From Phaeobacter bryozoorum (GTDB lineage: Bacteria; Pseudomonadota; Alphaproteobacteria; Rhodobacterales; Rhodobacteraceae), in the NCBI RefSeq assembly GCF_041893525.1, contig NZ_CP169068.1: 64,000 bases of DNA; one strand, written 5' to 3'. The notes beneath the pieces were generated by a model. That model had not been told where the DNA came from, searched no databases, and saw only the letters and a list, made by a program, of their open reading frames with translations. Position numbers and translations under genes: made by a program. Shown piece after piece: positions 36,148 to 45,726 of the stretch (position 1 is its first letter; each line of letters opens with the position of its first letter).

Positions 36148-36846
36148 TCAGGGATTTATCGGCTGGAAAGCATTGTCGAGATGATCGACCACCTCAACCC
36201 TTGCCGGGCTGCGCAGGAGCTTTGCGTATTTGTATTTGAAGGCACCGCTGGACAGTTCCACAATCCGCCCGGCCACCCAGCCGGGGTCAAGCATGGTCGA
36301 TGTGTCTTCCGTGGTGCCGTCCCAGAAATTCGTACGTATTGCTGACGGAGCGACGACCAGCACCTTGCCGATCCCCTCGCCGCGCACCAGCGCCGCCCCC
36401 AACATGCCAAGACCGGCCTTGGTCGCGCAGTAGGCAGGCATTCCCGCCTGCGGTTTATACTGTGAGCTTGAGGTGATCAGCATCAGTTTGAGCGGTCCGG
36501 ACGCCTGCCGGACCAGTCGCTGGATCAGCATCATAGGCCCCAGCAATCCGACATTGGTCATCTGCGCAAGCGCGGCATCCTCTAGCGAGGCAATCGTCCC
36601 CTGCTGCAAAAAGCCCGCGCAATAGATCAGGGTCTGCACATCTCCGACCTGCCGCGCCAACCGATCCAGTTCCGTGATCAGATCGCTGGAATCCTCAGTC
36701 ACCGAAAGTGCATGAAACCGTGCGCCGCTGCAGCCCGGATCGGCCCGTCCGGTGATGGTGACCCGGTGTCCCTCGGCAACGTAGTGCCGCGCCAGTGCTA
36801 GACCGACGCCAGAGCTTCCGCCGACAATCAGAATGTTCTTCTTCAC
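36148..36846 (-). CDS. Short-chain dehydrogenase/reductase
   Basis: About 232 residues. The NAD(P)-binding motif is ILIVGGSSGVGLALARHY, the mid-chain motif is IYCAGF, the catalytic serine is in LITSSSQYK and the YxxxK pair is in AYCATKAG. I place the start at GTG 36846, preceded by GAGGTGA; the open frame to 36987 is longer than the family needs. It converges with the aminotransferase gene across 35 bases. A role in nucleotide-sugar or glycan metabolism is suggested by position only. Confidence 0.85.
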   Translation of the reverse strand: MKKNILIVGGSSGVGLALARHYVAEGHRVTITGRADPGCSGARFHALSVTEDSSDLITELDRLARQVGDVQTLIYCAGFLQQGTIASLEDAALAQMTNVGLLGPMMLIQRLVRQASGPLKLMLITSSSQYKPQAGMPAYCATKAGLGMLGAALVRGEGIGKVLVVAPSAIRTNFWDGTTEDTSTMLDPGWVAGRIVELSSGAFKYKYAKLLRSPARVEVVDHLDNAFQPINP

Positions 36847-37199
36847 AGTCACCTCGCCCCCGCATCCACGAGGCAACTGATAGCCCTGCCCAGGAGCATC
36901 CGCAACATCGCCTGCGACACCGTCGCCGATCGACACGGAGCCGGGATTCAAGGCGGATCCCAGCCCGCAACCGCTTGCGATGAACATCTGCCGGAGCCGC
37001 GGAAACCATTGTCAGGCAGCGGCCAAATCCACGCTGGAGGCTGTACTCCCTGCCACTTGGAGCGGCGGTTTGGGCCCGATTTGGCCGTTTCAACTGAACT
37101 TTAAGCACCATCTTCTAATTTAGTCGCTCAGATCTGGACGGCTCCAGCACCGGTACAAACAACGCGTTTTGCGTATCGCACAGTAACCCGAGGTGAAAA
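36847..37199. other. Intergenic region upstream of the RTX gene
   Basis: No gene is seen. It separates divergent genes and should hold the RTX promoter. The element that decides the RTX start is GAGGTG at 37190-37195, a few bases ahead of TTG 37200. Confidence 0.4.
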
Positions 37200-40100
37200 T
37201 TGGTAACTAGAACAATTGAATCGTTTTACCTCGGAACGTTTTCCGATCTGGATCCAAACGAAGCCAACTTTGCATCTGAAAACTCCTCCATCCTGGTTGG
37301 CGCCACGTTCGGCAGCTCGGGCGCGCCGCTTTATGACAACATCGACAGCCTCACAGTAAACGACCTCAACAGTGACGGGCAGCTCCTTGAGAACGACAAC
37401 GGACAAAGCGCCGATCAGCTGATCTATGGCGGAATATCCTCCGATATCGACAGCGCCATCGACTACAATGTCCTTGTCACCTATTCCGATGGCACCACGG
37501 CTACGACGCAGATGCTGATCCTGCAGGATACATCAGGTCGGGTGTTCCTTAACCCCTACAGAGAAGGTGACCCTGCCAACAACGTTCTCGACGACAAGCC
37601 GATCGAATCCATTCAGCTCACGTCAGTCATCGGTGACAACTACTCCTTTGCCTTTGCCGACCTCGAACAGGATGCCTTTATCGACGCCACGGTCGACGGC
37701 ACCGCAGGGAATGACAGCATCGGCGCCAGCTATATCGATGCCGACGGCACCCAGATGAACGCCTATGGCGGCGACGATATCGTGGATGCTGGAGCGGGCG
37801 ACGATACAATCTATGCCGTAGCCGGCAACGACAGCATCGTCGCGGGCGCGGGCAACGATATCGTCTACGGCGGAAGCGGCAGCGATACCCTGATCGGCGG
37901 AGACGGCAAAGACACGATCTACGGCGGAACCGAGGCCGACCTGATGACTGGCGGCGCAGGCGACGACGTCTTTGTCACAGGTGCTGGCGATACAGCACAG
38001 GGCGGGACCGGCGACGATACCTTCTATAACTATGCACCAGAAGGCATAGGCGGCACGATCAGCATCATCGGTGGCGAAGGGGACGAAGACGGGAATGGCG
38101 ACTGGCTACGACTGACGTTTGAGGACGGCGGCGCCTGGGAAAACGATCCGCTTACCGTCACGCTAACCAGTAGCGAGGCCGGTTCCGTGACCGGTGGCAG
38201 TTCGACCATCAATTTCTCCGAGATTGAATTCATCTCCACAGGCCTTGGAAACGACACCATCGACCTGTCGAGTGGCAGCACCGGTATGCGGATTGATGCC
38301 TCATCTGGGGATGACAGCGTGACCGGCGGCACCGGCGCCGACACAATTGATGGCGGTATCGGCAACGACGTTCTAAGCGGCGGTGCCGGGGCCGACACAA
38401 TCGATGGTGGTACAGGCGACGACGTGCTGGACGGCGGCGGCGGCGCCGACACAATCGATGGCGGAAGCGGCAATGATACGCTTCTGGCCAATTTCGGCGC
38501 CGACACCTTTATCGGAGGTGCCGGGATTGATACCTACGATATCGTCAATTCTGATGCGTCCTATGTCAACTTCAACATCGATCTCACGACCGGTACGGAC
38601 CAGCACGGCAACACCTATAGCGGGATCGAGAACATTCTCGGCGGCACAGCCAATGACAGCCTGACAGGCGACGGCGCCAATAACCTGCTGGACGGCGGCG
38701 CGGGCGCGGACACGATTTCGGGCGGTACTGGCGCTGATAGCCTGTCGGGCGGGGACGATGCCGACACGTTTGTGGTCGAGGACGGCTTTGGCGCGGACAC
38801 GATCATCGGCGGCGAAGGGGTCACCACCGGCACGGATTACGACACCATCGACCTTTCCGCCGTGACCAACCCGGTCACCGTGACCTTCACCGGCTCCGGC
38901 GCGGGCACGATCAGCGACGGGACAAGCACGCTCAGCTTCTCGCAGATCGAGCGGCTGATCCTGGGCGCCTCAGCCGATGTGGTGGATATTACCAGCGACA
39001 CAGGCGGAATGGAGATTATCGCCGGGGCCGGCAATGACACCGTGACCGGCGGCTCCGGCAACGACACGATTGCGGGCGGCGACGGGGATGATCTGATCGA
39101 CGGCGGTGATGGCGACGACTTCCTCACAACCGGCCTTGGCAACGATACCCTGATCGGTGGCTCCGGCAATGACACGTTGATGAACTCCGACGGCGATGAC
39201 AGCCTGGTCGGCGGTGCGGGCAATGACAGCATCGTTGCCACCGGCGGCAATGACACGCTCGAAGGCAACGACGGCGACGATACGCTTGAAGGCGGTGCTG
39301 ACAATGACAGGCTGGTCGGTGGCACTGGCGCCGACAGTATGTCGGGTGGCGACGATGCTGACACGTTTGTCATCGAGGACAACTTTGGCGCGGACACGAT
39401 CATCGGCGGCGAAGGGGTCACCACCGGCACGGATTACGACACGCTTGATCTGTCGGCCGTCACCGTTCCGGTCACGGTAACCTTTACCGGTACCGGCGCG
39501 GGCACGATCAGCGACGGCACCAGCACGCTCACCTTCTCCGAAATCGAGCGCGTAATCCTGGGCGACTTAGCCGATGTGGTGGACGCCACCAACGACGCAG
39601 GCGGGATCGAGATTATCGCAGGCGGCGGCAACGACACCGTGACCGGCGGATCCGGGAACGATACAATCGACGGTGGCGATGGCGAGGATACCATCGACGG
39701 TGGCGCGGGCAATGACAGCCTTCTTGGTGGACTTGGTGCCGACACTATCTCGGGTGGTGCCGGGGCGGACACGATTGACGGCGGCAACCAAAGCGATCTG
39801 ATTCTGGGCGGTGACGGCAACGACGTGATCATCGACTTAGGCCTGAACCTATCGGATGACACAATAGACGGTGGCTTGGGCGATGACACCATCGACGGCG
39901 GTCTGGGCAAAGACAGCCTCACCGGCGGCGATGGAAACGATAGTATCGCTGGTGGTGATGGTCAGGATACCCTTCAAGGCGGAGATGGCGCGGACTCCCT
40001 CGACGGCGGCAACAATAATGACGTGATCGACGGCGGCGCGGGTGCCGATACAATCACCGGCGGCACCGGTGCCGACACGATTGAGGGTGGCACCGGGGAC

Positions 40101-41123
40101 GACGTTATTGACCTTGGTGCCGATAGCGACAGGGATATCCTGGGAGTGTCCGATCTTGCCGGGTCGGATATCGTGACGAATTTCGACATGACCGACAGCG
40201 GCGATGGCACCACGGTAGACCAATTCGATGTCTCGAATCTGGTCGATGCAGATGGCAATCCGGTCAATGCCTGGGATGTTGTCGTCAGCGACACCAATGG
40301 CGACGGGACAGGTGATGCGGTGCTGACCTTTGTCAACGGCGAGTTGGTGACGCTGGTTGGCGTTCAGCGTTCGCAGGTGGACAACGCCCAGAAACTCAAT
40401 TCGATGGGCATCCCGTGTTTCACGCCCGGTACGATGATCGCAACCCCAAGCGGCGAAACCAAGATAGAAACGCTGAAGCCCGGCGATCTGGTCACAACTC
40501 TTGAATACGGCCCGATGCCGATACGCTGGCTGGCCCTGTCGGAAGTCGCAGTTAAAACTGCGTCTCTACCGCAGAACCTCACGCCGGTCCGGATCAGGCC
40601 GGGCGTGCTGGGCAATGCACGTGCGCTGGTGGTGTCGCCGCAGCACTGCGTCCTGCTGACAGATCAGCTCACGAATGCGTCCTACTATGTGCGGGCCAAG
40701 CATCTGGCTGAAGAAACTACATTGGCTTCTTTTGCGCGGGGTCGTCAGAGCGTCACGTATATCCATCTTATGCTCGACAAACATGCGACGCTGATTTCCA
40801 ATGATATCCCGAGCGAAAGCTTCTATCCTGGGCCGATGGCTATGAAGATGATGTCGGCCGTAACTCGCCTGGAACTATACGCCCTACTCCCTGAATTGGA
40901 TCAGATGCCTGTCGAACAAGCCTTCGGGACGCGGGCCGCAACCGTTCTGTCACGCAATGAACTGCAAAAACTCAACGGGCGCCTTGGACTTCTTCAAGGC
41001 AGGCGGCTGGCGGGCACCCCACCCTATTGGACTCACAGCCACAGGGGGCGCGAAACTGGCAGCCCACTAAGGTTTCACCCGATAACCAACCGCAGTTTTT
41101 GTGTCGAAAACGTCGACAGGTGA
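37200..41123 (+). CDS. RTX-type calcium-binding repeat protein with C-terminal Hint domain
   Basis: 1307 residues, very acidic. A unique N-terminal domain of about 160 residues is followed by many GGxGxDxhx nonapeptides (for example GGAGNDSIVATGGNDTLEG), which fold as calcium-binding beta-rolls and usually go with type I secretion. A 100-residue spacer module (VTVTFTGSGAGTISDGTSTLSF...) recurs in three versions. The last 200 residues form a Hint domain beginning CFTPGTMIATPSGETKIETLKPGD with SPQHCVLL later, which may self-process at the Cys. The start is TTG 37200, with GAGGTG 4 bases before it and no in-frame ATG for over 100 codons. No type I secretion genes are adjacent. A surface or biofilm role is likely. 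Confidence 0.9.
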   Translation: MVTRTIESFYLGTFSDLDPNEANFASENSSILVGATFGSSGAPLYDNIDSLTVNDLNSDGQLLENDNGQSADQLIYGGISSDIDSAIDYNVLVTYSDGTTATTQMLILQDTSGRVFLNPYREGDPANNVLDDKPIESIQLTSVIGDNYSFAFADLEQDAFIDATVDGTAGNDSIGASYIDADGTQMNAYGGDDIVDAGAGDDTIYAVAGNDSIVAGAGNDIVYGGSGSDTLIGGDGKDTIYGGTEADLMTGGAGDDVFVTGAGDTAQGGTGDDTFYNYAPEGIGGTISIIGGEGDEDGNGDWLRLTFEDGGAWENDPLTVTLTSSEAGSVTGGSSTINFSEIEFISTGLGNDTIDLSSGSTGMRIDASSGDDSVTGGTGADTIDGGIGNDVLSGGAGADTIDGGTGDDVLDGGGGADTIDGGSGNDTLLANFGADTFIGGAGIDTYDIVNSDASYVNFNIDLTTGTDQHGNTYSGIENILGGTANDSLTGDGANNLLDGGAGADTISGGTGADSLSGGDDADTFVVEDGFGADTIIGGEGVTTGTDYDTIDLSAVTNPVTVTFTGSGAGTISDGTSTLSFSQIERLILGASADVVDITSDTGGMEIIAGAGNDTVTGGSGNDTIAGGDGDDLIDGGDGDDFLTTGLGNDTLIGGSGNDTLMNSDGDDSLVGGAGNDSIVATGGNDTLEGNDGDDTLEGGADNDRLVGGTGADSMSGGDDADTFVIEDNFGADTIIGGEGVTTGTDYDTLDLSAVTVPVTVTFTGTGAGTISDGTSTLTFSEIERVILGDLADVVDATNDAGGIEIIAGGGNDTVTGGSGNDTIDGGDGEDTIDGGAGNDSLLGGLGADTISGGAGADTIDGGNQSDLILGGDGNDVIIDLGLNLSDDTIDGGLGDDTIDGGLGKDSLTGGDGNDSIAGGDGQDTLQGGDGADSLDGGNNNDVIDGGAGADTITGGTGADTIEGGTGDDVIDLGADSDRDILGVSDLAGSDIVTNFDMTDSGDGTTVDQFDVSNLVDADGNPVNAWDVVVSDTNGDGTGDAVLTFVNGELVTLVGVQRSQVDNAQKLNSMGIPCFTPGTMIATPSGETKIETLKPGDLVTTLEYGPMPIRWLALSEVAVKTASLPQNLTPVRIRPGVLGNARALVVSPQHCVLLTDQLTNASYYVRAKHLAEETTLASFARGRQSVTYIHLMLDKHATLISNDIPSESFYPGPMAMKMMSAVTRLELYALLPELDQMPVEQAFGTRAATVLSRNELQKLNGRLGLLQGRRLAGTPPYWTHSHRGRETGSPLRFHPITNRSFCVENVDR
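38712..39660 (+). repeat. Two near-identical 597-bp-offset modules inside the RTX gene
   Basis: The segment around 38787-38842 (TTTGGCGCGGACACGATCAT onward) recurs almost exactly at 39384-39439. The protein modules SGGDDADTFVVEDGFGADT and SGGDDADTFVIEDNFGADT, each with the following 90 residues, align without gaps. A third, diverged copy lies near 38150-38330. The offset of 597 bases is 199 codons, so copy-number changes would stay in frame. Confidence 0.85.
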
Positions 41124-41191
41124 CAGCCGGTTAACGGCTCTCTGCCAGTTGGCCCTCACCCGGAAGAGACACGGTGAAATCGCAATCCTAT

Positions 41192-41959
41192 TCAGTCCTG
41201 CGCGTCCGCCAGCTGGTTGCGCACGATTACGTCGATCCTTGTGTCGTTGAAGCGAAAGATACCTGTTTGCTTCAGAGCATCCCGGACCGAGGTGCTTTCA
41301 GATAGCCGTTTCCAGACGGTCGGCGACGAGTATGGGGCCATACGCGGTTTGGTGGCGACGCCCATTGTCATCCCGTTCAGATATCTGACCTGTTGGCGAT
41401 GCGCGGGAAACAGAATGGACTCCGACAAGAATCCATCCTCGCTGTTTGCGCTTTCCAACAGGTAGATGCGATTGCCCTTATAGGCTGCCAGCCCGGTATA
41501 TTTCGTCCGTTGAACGATGCTTTGATCATCGCTCAAGGCACGTTCGAAGGTATGCGAAACGATATAGCCGTCCTGTTCACGCAGCCAGATCAGCGTGCGC
41601 ATGATCTTGCCTTCCCAGGTCGGCGTTGTGAAATGGCCGTGATAGAACCCCAGATACCGACGCAGCGGACCGGCCTGGTTCTCGAAAATTCTGGACAGCA
41701 CGCGCGCCGGGCTTTTGCGGGAGGGCGCCGTCAATCTGTTCATCCTGCCCAGGAAGGCCGGGTGATCCAAGTCGAGGTCCTGTTCGCTGATATTGAAATG
41801 CCGGGCGATGCGCCGAAGGTTGTGCGCCGAGGGCATTCCACCGCCATTGAGGTATCGATTGAATTGCTGACGGTTCAAGCCGATATCGCGGCAGACCTGC
41901 GCAATGCTGCCGTAGTCAGCGCAGAGGGATCGCAGGTTCCGCGAAAAGTTTTCCGACAT
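41192..41959 (-). CDS. XRE-type helix-turn-helix regulator with C-terminal sensor-like domain
   Basis: 255 residues. An N-terminal HTH of the Cro/CI class (YGSIAQVCRDIGLNRQQFNRYLNGGGMPSAHNLRRIARHFNISEQDLDL) is followed by about 170 residues of unrecognised sequence (YLGFYHGHFTTPTWEGKIMRTLIWL and onward). ATG 41959 follows GAAGGA at good spacing; a GTG at 41977 overlaps that site. It is divergent from the CocE/Dpp operon, and the shared promoter region has four phased repeats, so it is the obvious candidate regulator. Ligand and direction of control are unknown. Confidence 0.85.
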   Translation of the reverse strand: MSENFSRNLRSLCADYGSIAQVCRDIGLNRQQFNRYLNGGGMPSAHNLRRIARHFNISEQDLDLDHPAFLGRMNRLTAPSRKSPARVLSRIFENQAGPLRRYLGFYHGHFTTPTWEGKIMRTLIWLREQDGYIVSHTFERALSDDQSIVQRTKYTGLAAYKGNRIYLLESANSEDGFLSESILFPAHRQQVRYLNGMTMGVATKPRMAPYSSPTVWKRLSESTSVRDALKQTGIFRFNDTRIDVIVRNQLADAQD

Positions 41960-41983
41960 GCGACAAGTCCTTCGCACATAGAC

Positions 41984-42027
41984 GCATTAATGCTTACAAA
42001 AGCTTAAACCTGCGTACAGTCGCTTAC
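41984..42027. promoter_or_regulatory. Four direct repeats at exact 10-bp period, plus a 10-bp palindrome
   Basis: GCTTAC (41992), GCTTAA (42002), GCGTAC (42012) and GCTTAC (42022) are each separated by 4 bases, giving an exact 10-bp period. The perfect palindrome GCATTAATGC (41984-41993) overlaps the first repeat. The array lies between the divergent regulator and CocE genes. One turn of DNA per repeat suggests cooperative binding of several protein subunits on one face. Confidence 0.7.
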
Positions 42028-42085
42028 TAGGTGGTTTTTGATTTTCGTTCCAATTTTCGCTTGTGAGTCGCAAACGGTGATCGGC

Positions 42086-44068
42086 GTGCAAAACGAAATC
42101 AAGACACTAGAGAATGAGTGGATCCCTCTTCCGGACGGGCGAAAACTGGCGGCACGGGTCTGGCTTCCCGCTCTGCCGGGGGCTGCGCCGGCGATCCTGG
42201 AGTATCTCCCCTATCGCAAGCGGGACGGAACCGCAGCGCGTGATGAAACCACACATCGGGTGTTTGCCGCCCATGGCTATGCCTGTGTGCGGGTCGACAT
42301 TGCCGGGACCGGCGACAGCCAGGGCCGTTTTGACGATGAATATTCCGAACAGGAGCTCTGCGATGGCGAAGAGGTTCTGAAATGGATCGCAGGCCAGGAC
42401 TGGTGTGATGGCAACGTCGGAATGATCGGGATCAGCTGGGGTGGCTTCAACGGCTTGCAGCTTGCGTATCGCCGACCGCCGGAATTAAAGGCGGTTGTCA
42501 CCATGGCCTCGACGGCTGACCGCTATGCCGATGACATTCACTACATGGGCGGCTGCCTGCTCAGCGATAACGCCAATTGGGCAGCACAGATGTTTGCCTA
42601 TCTGTCTCGCCCTGCTGACCCCGACCTGCGGCCCGACTGGCGCGATGACTGGATCGCGCGGTTGGAGCTTCTGCCTGATCTTGCCGCCGACTGGCTGGCA
42701 CACCCCACACGCGATGAGTTCTGGAAACACGGATCGGTTTGCGAAGACTGGTCACGGATCGAGGTGCCGGTTCTGGCAATCACAGGCTGGGCGGACGCTT
42801 ATGTCAACACGCCCCTTACCCTGGTTGAGAACCTGACTTCGCCGACCAAGGCGCTGATCGGCCCCTGGGAGCACCGCTATCCGCATATCTCAAAGATCGA
42901 GGCCGCAGACGCCCACTCGGAGATCATCGGATGGTTCGACCGGTGGCTGAAAGGCGAGTTGAACGGGGCTGAAACACTGCCTGCCTTGCGAACATTCGTG
43001 CAGGAACATGACAACCCGTCCGGCAAGAACAAGCCGCGCAGGGGTCGGTGGGTGTCAGAGGAAAGCTGGCCATCGAACACCATTCAGGAGCGCATTTATT
43101 TTCTCGGCGATGGTGCGCTGTGCCCAGCAGCCAAAGCCGGGGAGGTCGATATTGCCAATCCTGCCAGCGTCGGGTCCGCCAGCGGCTATTTCTGCCCGGG
43201 GATGCGGATCGACAACGAGCTGCCGGGCGATCAGGTCGAGGACGACAGGCACTCCACCTGCTTTGACATTTCGCTGGACGCGCCGCTTGAGATCGTTGGA
43301 CGCCCGCGTCTGAAGCTGGCGTTTCGTGTTGATCAACCGGTTGCCCAGGTGGTGGCCCGGCTCTGTGATGTCGCGCCGGATGGCGTGTCGCAACGCATCA
43401 CCTATCGGCCCTTCAACCTGACCCATCACAAAAGCCACGAAACCCCGGACGCTTTGGTGCCGGGCGAACGCTACGAGGTTGAGTTCGAACTGAACGCCTG
43501 TGCCCATCGGCTGCGCGCGGGGCATCGCCTCCGTCTGGCGCTGTCGACATCCTACTGGCCGATCGTCTGGCCCTCGCCCAAACCTGTGACGATCACGCTG
43601 GACTGCCCGGGCAGCCAGTTGACACTGCCTCAGCGCCGCGTGGCTGGTGAACCGGAGCCTGCCAACCCCGGACCGCCAGAGAAATTTCCGACATTGGCTG
43701 CGGATGTCCTGCGTGATCCGTCGAGCACGTCACGGCGTGGAACCGACGATGAAGGACGGACAACGCTCGACGCATTTGACGATTTCGGCATGTCGCGCGA
43801 TCCCTATCACGGCCTTATCAGCGGCAGCCATGTAGCGACGCATTATTCCATCCATCCCGACGATCCGGCCAGCGCCAAGATGGTGGCCGACTGGCGGTTC
43901 GAGTTCCGCCGCGACCACTGGCAGGTTCGGATCGACACGCATTCGCGCATGTCCTGCGACGAGACGCATTTCTACCTGCACCGCAGTTTGCGGGCCACGG
44001 AAGGGCCCGATGAAACCGAAGTCCTGTCAAAAGAATGGTCGCGGACCATTCCGCGCGGGCTTCTCTGA
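42086..44068 (+). CDS. CocE/NonD-family alpha/beta hydrolase (X-Pro dipeptidyl-peptidase-like)
   Basis: 660 residues. The hydrolase core has LEYLPYRKRDG, the oxyanion region RVDIAGTGDSQG, the nucleophile elbow MIGISWGGFNGLQ with the catalytic Ser, an acid in TGWADAYVNTP and a late His in GPWEHRYPH. The C-terminal third is the PepX_C-type beta-sandwich (FDISLDAPLEIVGRPRLKLAF). Family members cleave ester, amide or X-Pro peptide bonds. The start I chose is GTG 42086, with GGTGA 5 bases upstream; the frame is open to TTG 42038, but that would lie very close to the repeat array. No signal peptide is seen. It leads an operon with a peptide-type importer. Confidence 0.88.
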   Translation: MQNEIKTLENEWIPLPDGRKLAARVWLPALPGAAPAILEYLPYRKRDGTAARDETTHRVFAAHGYACVRVDIAGTGDSQGRFDDEYSEQELCDGEEVLKWIAGQDWCDGNVGMIGISWGGFNGLQLAYRRPPELKAVVTMASTADRYADDIHYMGGCLLSDNANWAAQMFAYLSRPADPDLRPDWRDDWIARLELLPDLAADWLAHPTRDEFWKHGSVCEDWSRIEVPVLAITGWADAYVNTPLTLVENLTSPTKALIGPWEHRYPHISKIEAADAHSEIIGWFDRWLKGELNGAETLPALRTFVQEHDNPSGKNKPRRGRWVSEESWPSNTIQERIYFLGDGALCPAAKAGEVDIANPASVGSASGYFCPGMRIDNELPGDQVEDDRHSTCFDISLDAPLEIVGRPRLKLAFRVDQPVAQVVARLCDVAPDGVSQRITYRPFNLTHHKSHETPDALVPGERYEVEFELNACAHRLRAGHRLRLALSTSYWPIVWPSPKPVTITLDCPGSQLTLPQRRVAGEPEPANPGPPEKFPTLAADVLRDPSSTSRRGTDDEGRTTLDAFDDFGMSRDPYHGLISGSHVATHYSIHPDDPASAKMVADWRFEFRRDHWQVRIDTHSRMSCDETHFYLHRSLRATEGPDETEVLSKEWSRTIPRGLL

Positions 44069-44090
44069 ACAACCCAACGGGGAGATCACA

Positions 44091-45653
44091 ATGAAGATCG
44101 AATGGATGAAGGCACCAACAGGACGCCGAAACTTCCTAAAAGGCGCGACAGCGCTTGGTGCGGCCGCCGCAATGCCTATGGGCTGGGCGGGGACCGCTTT
44201 TGCCCAGGATGATGGCGTCCTGCGCGTCCGCGCCTATGGCGACGCTCCGAACATGGATCCCGCGCATAGTGTCGGCGTTGTGGAAGAGGAGATCCACGCC
44301 GCAATTTACAACAAGCTGATCCAGTACAAGCCCGGCTCCGAATGGGGCTGGCAACTTGATGCGGCGTCGATGATCGAACAGGTGGACCCGACCCATATCA
44401 AATTCGCCCTGCGCGATGACATCGGCTTTACCAACGGCCATGGCGCGATGACAGCCGAGGATGTCAAATTCAGCTTCGAACGGATCGTGGCCGAGGCCAC
44501 CGAAAGCCCGAACAAGCCGGATATGGGACCGCTCAGCCATGTTGAGGTCACTGGCGAGCGCGAAGGCACCATCGTGCTGAACGAGCCCTTCGCGCCGCTC
44601 TGGTCTATTGCCTTGCCCTATATCACCGGCAACATCGTGTCCAAGGCCGCGGTTGAGGCCACTGGCGGGCGGATCGGCTCCGACCCGGTCGCCGAAAGCG
44701 GCCCCTATCTGCGCGCGAGCTGGAGCCCCAAGGAAAAGACAGTGTTGCAGCGCAACCCCAACTGGAAAGGGGACGCACCGGCCTGGGATACGATCGAAGT
44801 CTACCCGATCGACGATGAAAACACCGCCGAGATCGCATTCGAGGCAGGCGAGCTGGACCTGACCCGCGTCTCGCTAGGATCGGTCGCGCGCTACCGTGGT
44901 GGCGTTCCAAACGGCGGGACCCTCGTCGAAAACCCCTCGCTGTTCTATGTCTGGCTGGGGATGAATCTGGATCATCCGAAACTACAGAACCAGAAACTGC
45001 GGCAGGCGATCCAGCATGCCATCGACGTGCCGACAATCCTGGAGGCCTCCTACTTTGGCGCGGCGGACCCGTCGACAGGCATCATCGCACCGGGTCTGGC
45101 AGGAAACCGTGCTCAGGGTCTTGTGGCGCCGCAGGCCAACATTGAAAAGGCAATGGCACTGCTTGCGGAATCCGGCGAGACAAATGTCTCCCTCACGCTC
45201 GATATCCTGAACAAGACGACCTACACGACGATGGCTCAGGTCATTCAGGCGATGCTGGCGCAAATCGGGATCACGCTGGAAATCAACGTTCTGGAATCCG
45301 GTGCGTTCTGGGCGAGCGGCGAAAACGAAGATCTGCAACTGGTGCTGAACCGCTTCTCGATGGCGCCTGATCCCTCCTATGCAACGGCCTGGTTCACCAC
45401 TGAACAGGCAGGCATCTGGAACTGGGAACGTTTCCGCAACGACGAATTCGACAAACTCCACGCCGCCGCATCTGCGGAAACCGACAATGCAGAACGCGCT
45501 GCAATGTATCAGCGAGCGCAGGACCTGATGGAAGAAAGCGGCGCCTATCGCTTTATCACCCATGAAGCAACGCCGGTCGTGCATTCCTCGCGTGTTGTTC
45601 CGGCCCTGCGCCCGGATGGGCTTTCGCTGCTCAGATACTTCGGCAAGGCGTAA
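44091..45653 (+). CDS. Peptide/oligopeptide-type ABC transporter substrate-binding protein (family 5), Tat signal
   Basis: 520 residues. The N-terminus GRRNFLKGATALGAAAAMPMGWAGTAFAQ carries a twin-arginine motif with probable cleavage after AFA. The mature protein follows the SBP family 5 pattern: LRVRAYGDAPNMDPAHS, DGVTFTNG-like DDIGFTNGHGAMTAEDVKFSFERI, and QAIQHAIDVPTILEASYFG. GGGGAG precedes ATG 44091. Family members bind di/oligopeptides, opines, glutathione or nickel complexes; the ligand here is unknown. The gene lies 22 bases after the hydrolase stop and is the first of five transporter genes. Confidence 0.92.
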   Translation: MKIEWMKAPTGRRNFLKGATALGAAAAMPMGWAGTAFAQDDGVLRVRAYGDAPNMDPAHSVGVVEEEIHAAIYNKLIQYKPGSEWGWQLDAASMIEQVDPTHIKFALRDDIGFTNGHGAMTAEDVKFSFERIVAEATESPNKPDMGPLSHVEVTGEREGTIVLNEPFAPLWSIALPYITGNIVSKAAVEATGGRIGSDPVAESGPYLRASWSPKEKTVLQRNPNWKGDAPAWDTIEVYPIDDENTAEIAFEAGELDLTRVSLGSVARYRGGVPNGGTLVENPSLFYVWLGMNLDHPKLQNQKLRQAIQHAIDVPTILEASYFGAADPSTGIIAPGLAGNRAQGLVAPQANIEKAMALLAESGETNVSLTLDILNKTTYTTMAQVIQAMLAQIGITLEINVLESGAFWASGENEDLQLVLNRFSMAPDPSYATAWFTTEQAGIWNWERFRNDEFDKLHAAASAETDNAERAAMYQRAQDLMEESGAYRFITHEATPVVHSSRVVPALRPDGLSLLRYFGKA

Positions 45654-45670
45654 CCTCCCTACGTCTCTGC

Positions 45671-45696
45671 GTGTGGCTGCCCTCGGGCGGCCGCAC
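45671..45696 (+). terminator. Intercistronic hairpin between binding protein and first permease
   Basis: GTGTGGCTGCCC and GGGCGGCCGCAC can pair over about 12 bp with two G-U pairs. No T-run follows. It probably stabilises the upstream binding-protein mRNA rather than ending transcription. Confidence 0.5.
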
Positions 45697-45726
45697 GTGA
45701 TTACCCCGCCCAGAAAGGCCCGATCG

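Noticed and set aside
37740..40120. Short, regularly spaced repeats that could suggest a CRISPR or satellite array
   Set aside because: The repeats are in phase with GGxGxDxhx calcium-binding nonapeptides of one long frame and vary at synonymous positions.
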